From positions 1-10,511 of the forward strand of contig DATCIA010000018.1 of assembly GCA_036508075.1 (NCBI GenBank): DNA of 10,511 nt, in the 5' to 3' direction. The notes under the pieces were generated by a model. The model ran no database searches, was not told the origin of the DNA, and saw only the letters and a program-made list of their open reading frames with translations. The position numbers were made by a program, and so were the translations under genes. Positions within the stretch are counted from its first letter, which is position 1. Each line of letters begins with the position of its first letter. The stretch is from PALSA-660 sp036508075 (GTDB lineage Bacteria > Actinomycetota > Coriobacteriia > Anaerosomatales > PALSA-660). Positions 7,715-10,511 of the stretch are shown one piece after another.

Positions 7715-7945
7715 ATGGACTTGGGAGGTAGCAGTGCCCTCAACTGGGCGGCGTCGCAGTTCGTGTTCGACCCGCTTCGCCCGTCGTTGTCGCCCTGGGA
7801 GGCCACGTACGAGAACAGCGCGGAGTGGGACGAAGGCCCTACCGTTGCGGGGCTCGACCCTGTTCCGGTGTTCTCCATCGAGGACGTGATCGAGGCGCTC
7901 GAGGGGGACGAGGAGGATCCGGAGCTGTCGCTCGTCGACGAGTAG
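7715..7945 (+). CDS. small, very acidic hypothetical protein
   Basis: I do not recognise this 76-residue protein. The case for a real gene is its near-perfect ribosome binding site (AGGAGG, seven-base spacing) and its position alone, divergent from the kinase operon. It has 19 Asp/Glu residues, a single Arg and no Lys. The first half is aromatic and proline-containing (Trp at about 11, 28 and 38). The C-terminal 25 residues, from VFSIEDVIEALEGDEEDPEL on, are strongly acidic and could form a short amphipathic helix plus tail. There is no signal peptide or membrane helix. Such a peptide could bind a basic partner or mimic nucleic acid, but that is speculation. Confidence 0.65.
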   Translation: MDLGGSSALNWAASQFVFDPLRPSLSPWEATYENSAEWDEGPTVAGLDPVPVFSIEDVIEALEGDEEDPELSLVDE

Positions 7946-8065
7946 CGTGGCGAGGGCGTGCGATCGGGACGTCGGCACACGTGCGGCGTGTGGGGCAACG
8001 GTTTGCGCGCGTCACACCAAGCGGTGATGATGGGGGCGCTCGGTAACGCCGTTCAGGGGAGTAGT

Positions 8066-8194
8066 ATGGACGAGCACCAGTGGTCAATGGCGTACAATAG
8101 CTCGGCGCAGCTCTTCGTGAAGGGCAATAAGTCCACGGGGCAGTTCAGCATGAGAGACATCGAGGGCATCCGACGCGCTGTAGGGGGACGCTGA
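8066..8194 (+). CDS. possible 42-residue hypothetical peptide
   Basis: This is a short open frame beginning at ATG 8066 with AGGGGAG four bases upstream. It could extend upstream in frame to the ATG at 8027 or further to 7958, but those starts lack a good ribosome binding site. The product is mildly basic and Ser/Gln-rich at its N-terminus, ending in a helix-like MRDIEGIRRAVGGR. I see no known domain. It lies 54 bases before the next gene on the same strand and shares its lower GC, so the two may be co-transcribed. It could equally be the remnant of a longer gene. Confidence 0.4.
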   Translation: MDEHQWSMAYNSSAQLFVKGNKSTGQFSMRDIEGIRRAVGGR

Positions 8195-8248
8195 GGCTCG
8201 GCGTAGACCCGGCGTCGGAGTTCGTCACGAGACCGAGGGGGGCGTGTC

Positions 8249-8539
8249 GTGAGCAAGTACGCACCGCTGGTGGACTACCTGAATGAGCAGAGGAACGACT
8301 CCGTGACCGTGTCGTTCGACGACATCGCATGCATCATCGGAGGCACGCTGCCCGCATCGGCAAGGCTGTACCCCGCATGGTGGGGGAACGACACGAACGG
8401 AAGGCACGTCAACGCTAACGAGTGGCTGAACGCGGGCTGGAAGGTCGAATCGGTGTCGCTAGACGAGGAGCGAGTGACGTTCGTTCACCGTGATGCAGAG
8501 CAGCGGGACTCCCCTGACCAAACGCCTGCCCTCATCTAA
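8249..8539 (+). CDS. DUF7662-like small protein of unknown function
   Basis: This 96-residue protein starts at a GTG with GAGGGGGG about seven bases upstream. Residues ~2-82 match, from memory, a small uncharacterised family (DUF7662) whose members share LPxSAxxYxAWWGND, then HVxAxxWLxAGWxV, then a closing strand. Here these are LPASARLYPAWWGND (34-48), HVNANEWLNAGWKV (53-66) and SVSLDEERVTFVHRD (68-82). The fold is probably a small alpha/beta DNA-associated domain, but no activity is established as far as I know. The last ~14 residues are a polar extension. It sits in a low-GC pocket next to a tRNA gene, with no restriction, phage or toxin gene visible beside it, and was probably acquired by transfer. 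Confidence 0.75.
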   Translation: MSKYAPLVDYLNEQRNDSVTVSFDDIACIIGGTLPASARLYPAWWGNDTNGRHVNANEWLNAGWKVESVSLDEERVTFVHRDAEQRDSPDQTPALI

Positions 8540-8571
8540 CGATTCGTCTAATGTTCGCCGCTCATCTAACG
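8531..8571 (+). repeat. CTCATCTAACG direct repeat pair
   Basis: CTCATCTAACG occurs at 8531-8541 and again at 8561-8571, exactly 30 bases apart. A variant, CGTCTAATG (8545-8553), lies between them. The first copy overlaps the stop codon of the DUF7662-like gene. Confidence 0.6.
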
Positions 8572-8581
8572 TCCATCATGC

Positions 8582-8611
8582 CGCTCTTGCGTATATTGCC
8601 GCGCTCTTGCG
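8582..8611 (+). repeat. CGCTCTTGCG direct repeat pair
   Basis: CGCTCTTGCG occurs at 8582-8591 and 8602-8611, 20 bases apart, each preceded by a GCCG-type lead (8580 and 8598). The second copy lies inside the spacer of the predicted tRNA promoter. Confidence 0.6.
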
Positions 8612-8624
8612 CCCCTGCTAGACT
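8596..8624 (+). promoter_or_regulatory. promoter for tRNA-Leu
   Basis: TTGCCG (8596-8601) as a -35 box and TAGACT (8619-8624) as a -10 box are separated by an ideal 17 bases. Transcription would start near 8631, about ten bases before the mature tRNA 5' end at 8641. This fits a vegetative sigma factor promoter. Confidence 0.6.
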
Positions 8625-8640
8625 CCCCTTTGCACGTCAC

Positions 8641-8726
8641 GCGGGCGTGGCGGAATGGCAGACGCGCATGGTTCAGGTCCATGTGGGGGAAACCCCGTGA
8701 AGGTTCAACTCCTTTCGCCCGCACCA
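8641..8726 (+). tRNA. tRNA-Leu (anticodon CAG), CCA encoded
   Basis: This is a complete class II tRNA that decodes the leucine codon CUG. The acceptor stem GCGGGCG (8641-8647) pairs with CGCCCGC (8716-8722), followed by discriminator A and a genomically encoded CCA (8724-8726). The anticodon stem CATGG/CCATG encloses the loop TTCAGGT, giving the anticodon CAG at 8674-8676. A long variable arm, GGGG-AAA-CCCC type, lies at about 8685-8697, as expected for leucine. The T loop reads GTTCAAC. It has its own upstream promoter and a strong hairpin seven bases downstream. Confidence 0.97.
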
Positions 8727-8732
8727 TAGGAA

Positions 8733-8771
8733 CCACGAACGGCCCCGGGTATCCGGGGCCGTTCTGCGTGG
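8733..8771 (+). terminator. hairpin terminator after tRNA-Leu
   Basis: This is a perfect 12-bp stem, GAACGGCCCCGG (8737-8748) with CCGGGGCCGTTC (8753-8764), closed by the four-base loop GTAT. It is extended by CCAC/GTGG (8733-8736 and 8768-8771) across a three-base bulge. There is no long U-run, which is common for actinobacterial terminators. Being symmetric, it could also act on the minus strand. Confidence 0.75.
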
Positions 8772-8887
8772 TGTCCCGACCGGCGGGCCGCACGCGGTGA
8801 TGCGGTCCGCGCGCTACCCAAGCACTTCTCCGCTGTCACGGCGTGAGGACGGGCTGGCCGCGGTAGCGGTCACGTCCGCACACGTCC
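8772..8887 (+). other. non-coding stretch between two terminators, possible structured RNA
   Basis: I see no gene here. The stretch has two possible structures: GGGCCGCA/TGCGGTCC (8 bp with one G-U) around 8785-8808, and a long-range 7-bp pairing of CGCTACC (8812-8818) with GGTAGCG (8862-8868) enclosing 43 bases. It is not a tRNA, since no T-loop sequence is present. It could be a small RNA ending at the next hairpin or the 5' leader of the glycosyltransferase gene. No clear promoter was found. Confidence 0.25.
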
Positions 8888-8925
8888 CACAGGGGCCCCG
8901 GTCGGATGCCGCCGGGGCCCCTGTG
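8888..8925 (+). terminator. very strong hairpin upstream of glycosyltransferase gene
   Basis: This is a perfect 14-bp stem, CACAGGGGCCCCGG (8888-8901) with CCGGGGCCCCTGTG (8912-8925). The loop can itself pair CGG/CCG. It ends 46 bases before the glycosyltransferase start and shares the core GGCCCCGG/CCGGGGCC with the hairpin after the tRNA. It may be a terminator of an upstream transcript or an attenuator in the leader. Confidence 0.6.
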
Positions 8926-8971
8926 CGTTGCTGTGCCAGACTGTCCGCACCCGACATCCAGGAGTTGAGAC

Positions 8972-10000
8972 GTGGCGCTGACCCTCACCGTCGTCATCCC
9001 CGCTCTGAACGAGGCCGAGCGCCTGCCGGCTCTGTTCGACGCGCTCGGTCGCCAGACGCGCCGCGCCGATCAGATCGTGGTCGCCGATGCGGGCTCGACG
9101 GACGGCACACGTGCGGTCGCGCAGGGTCGCGGAGCCCTCGTCGCCGAAGGCGGCAGGCCCGCGGTCGGACGCAACGCCGGTGCCCGCTCGGCAACCGGCG
9201 ACCTGCTGGTCTTCCTCGATGCCGACGACGAACTCGATGACGACTTCATCGCCGCGGCGCTCGAGGAGTTCGAGGAGCGCGAGCTCTCCGTGGCGACGTC
9301 GTTCATCGAGCCGATCCAGCGCGATCCTCGCAACATCTTCGCGTGCGAGGTGGCCAATCTCTACCTCGACGCCATGCAGTACGTCTCGCCTCACGCGCCC
9401 GGCTTCTGCATCCTCGTACGCCGCGACATCCACGAGGCCATCGGGGGCTTCGACGAGACCCTGCTCCTCGCCGAGGACCACGACTACGTGCAGCGGGCCG
9501 CCAGACTCGGCAAGTTCCGTGTCCTGCGCGCCGTCCGTGTGGCGACGTCCATGCGCCGGATCGAGAAGGAGGGCCTCGTCCGCCTCGCGTTCAAGTACCT
9601 CTACTGCGAGCTGTACGTCGTGACCGGCCGTCCCATCCGCGAGGTCCCGTTCGACTACGACTTCGCGTCATTCGAGCCGGCGGAGCGCTCCGACGCCCGG
9701 CTCGCGATCGACACCCTGCGCGAGCGTGTGGGCGGGCTGGCTCAGCGCGCGGTCGCCGCATCCGGCGACGGGCTCGACGAACTCAGGCGTCTCGGATCCA
9801 CGGAGATCGACGCGGCGTCGTTCGCGCACACATTGCGCGGACTCGGGTCCGACGACATCCGGCACCTGCGCCGCTACGTCGGCGCCCGCGAACGTCTCGC
9901 GCGTCGGGCCTCCAAGCGGGTCCTGGCGGCGCTGCGCAGGGCCGGCGTCGCCGTCTGGAGCGCCCTCGGCCCGGATGACGCCGCGGATGGGAGGGGCTGA
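8972..10000 (+). CDS. family 2 glycosyltransferase
   Basis: This 342-residue GT-A fold enzyme should transfer a sugar from a nucleotide-sugar donor; the acceptor cannot be told from sequence. The N-terminal ~215 residues show the family 2 marks: VVIPALNE (7-14), DAGSTDGT (39-46), GRNAGA (66-71), the metal-binding DADDE (83-87), GGFDE (158-162) and the acidic EDHDY (168-172), close to the ED of the catalytic base region. There is no signal peptide or membrane helix, so it is probably cytosolic. The C-terminal ~100 residues are charged, helical and rich in Arg/Asp, without a domain I know. The GTG start is supported by AGGAG seven bases upstream (8960-8964). The next gene follows after four bases, yet has no evident functional link. 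Confidence 0.9.
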   Translation: MALTLTVVIPALNEAERLPALFDALGRQTRRADQIVVADAGSTDGTRAVAQGRGALVAEGGRPAVGRNAGARSATGDLLVFLDADDELDDDFIAAALEEFEERELSVATSFIEPIQRDPRNIFACEVANLYLDAMQYVSPHAPGFCILVRRDIHEAIGGFDETLLLAEDHDYVQRAARLGKFRVLRAVRVATSMRRIEKEGLVRLAFKYLYCELYVVTGRPIREVPFDYDFASFEPAERSDARLAIDTLRERVGGLAQRAVAASGDGLDELRRLGSTEIDAASFAHTLRGLGSDDIRHLRRYVGARERLARRASKRVLAALRRAGVAVWSALGPDDAADGRG

Positions 10001-10004
10001 CCGG

Positions 10005-10511
10005 ATGCCGAACCCGTTCGCGTTCCTCTCCTACGTGATGCTCACGACGTTCACGCCCGGTCCCAACAACATCATGTCGATGACCAACGCGAGCCGGTTC
10101 GGCATCCGACGGAGCCTTCACTTCACCGCCGGCGTCTTCGCAGGGTTCTTCGTCGTCATGGGGCTGGCCTGCGCCTTCTCCTTCACGCTGTACGCGGCGC
10201 TGCCGCGCATCAAGCCGGTCATGACGGTCATCGGCGCTGCCTACATCCTGTGGCTGGCGTACAAGACCGTGGCGACCCCGCCCCACACCGCGCAGAGCAA
10301 CGGCGCGTCGGGCACGTTCCTGTCGGGCGCGATGCTGCAGTTCGTGAACCCGAAGGGGATCCTCTACGGGATCACCTCGGCCTCGACCTTCCTGATCCCC
10401 TACTACAAGTCCGCGATCGTTCTCGCGGGGTTCTGCCTGTTCATGGCGGCGGTCAGCTTCGTGTCCACCAGCGCTTGGGCCGCGTTCGGCTCGCTGTTCG
10501 AGCGCTTCCTC
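10005..10511 (+). CDS. LysE/RhtB family amino-acid exporter, 3' end outside window
   Basis: The 169 visible residues are hydrophobic, with about five membrane helices, and carry the family hallmark TPGPNNIM near the N-terminus (residues ~17-24) and FVNPKGILY (about 117-125). LysE/RhtB proteins export amino acids or related small molecules by proton antiport; the substrate cannot be predicted. Family members run to about 200-210 residues, so some 35-40 are missing at the right edge. The ATG at 10005 has GGGAGGGG about nine bases upstream, overlapping the end of the glycosyltransferase gene, so the two are likely co-transcribed. Confidence 0.9.
   Translation, partial: MPNPFAFLSYVMLTTFTPGPNNIMSMTNASRFGIRRSLHFTAGVFAGFFVVMGLACAFSFTLYAALPRIKPVMTVIGAAYILWLAYKTVATPPHTAQSNGASGTFLSGAMLQFVNPKGILYGITSASTFLIPYYKSAIVLAGFCLFMAAVSFVSTSAWAAFGSLFERFL

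Noticed and set aside
7976..7992. CACACG/CGTGTG hairpin after the acidic small gene
   Set aside because: A 6-bp stem without a U-run is too short to call a terminator in DNA of this GC content.
7592..7998. Minus-strand frames opposite the 76-residue acidic protein
   Set aside because: They lack ribosome binding sites and have Arg/Ser-rich products, whereas the plus frame has an excellent ribosome binding site.
8531..8611. CRISPR array
   Set aside because: The repeats are only 10-11 bases, two copies each, with different spacing, and no cas gene is present.
8700..8726. Phage or island attachment site at the tRNA-Leu 3' end
   Set aside because: I looked for a second copy of the tRNA 3' sequence in the window and found only a short partial match near 7775. 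The islet also lies on the 5' side of the tRNA, not the usual 3' side.
8772..8887. A second tRNA after tRNA-Leu
   Set aside because: A 7-bp closing stem exists, but no T-loop, anticodon arm or CCA end can be placed.

Overview
The window is high-GC DNA (45 of 60 bases are G or C in 4801-4860) and reads as a chromosomal segment of an Actinomycetota. The reason is the gene order. On the minus strand, in transcription order, it carries a Ser/Thr kinase, an FhaA-like protein, an FhaB-like protein, a PP2C phosphatase, a RodA-PbpA protein and a PknB-like kinase. This is the actinobacterial cell-wall phosphosignalling cluster (fhaA-fhaB-pstP-rodA-pbpA-pknA-pknB in mycobacteria) with changes. I cannot fix the class. 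The fused rodA-pbpA gene and the extra membrane kinase argue against a mycobacterium or Streptomyces, and a coriobacterial lineage is my guess only.

Region 1-7590 (minus strand) is one compact operon-like block. Its genes overlap or are separated by 0-13 bases, apart from an 88-base gap before the PknB-like kinase, which runs off the left edge. Kinases and the PstP-type phosphatase set the phosphorylation state of the cell-elongation machinery. The two FHA proteins read phosphothreonine marks. The RodA glycosyltransferase and class B penicillin-binding transpeptidase, here one polypeptide, build lateral wall peptidoglycan. Two features stand out: the SEDS-PBP fusion, and a leading kinase with an HLD instead of HRD catalytic motif and a large multi-pass membrane half.

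Region 7591-8640 (plus strand) is a small accessory stretch of lower GC (30 of 60 bases in 8521-8580). It holds three short genes: an extremely acidic 76-residue protein, a possible 42-residue peptide and a 96-residue protein resembling the uncharacterised DUF7662 family. Short direct repeats follow. It lies between the kinase cluster and a tRNA-Leu(CAG) gene. As I remember it, that tRNA neighbours fhaA in mycobacteria too, so the stretch looks like an insertion into a conserved neighbourhood.

Region 8641-8971 holds tRNA-Leu(CAG) with an encoded CCA end and its own promoter, a strong hairpin terminator, a structured stretch of unknown role, and a second very strong hairpin. Region 8972-10511 (plus strand) holds a family 2 glycosyltransferase and, four bases later, a LysE/RhtB-type exporter cut by the right edge.
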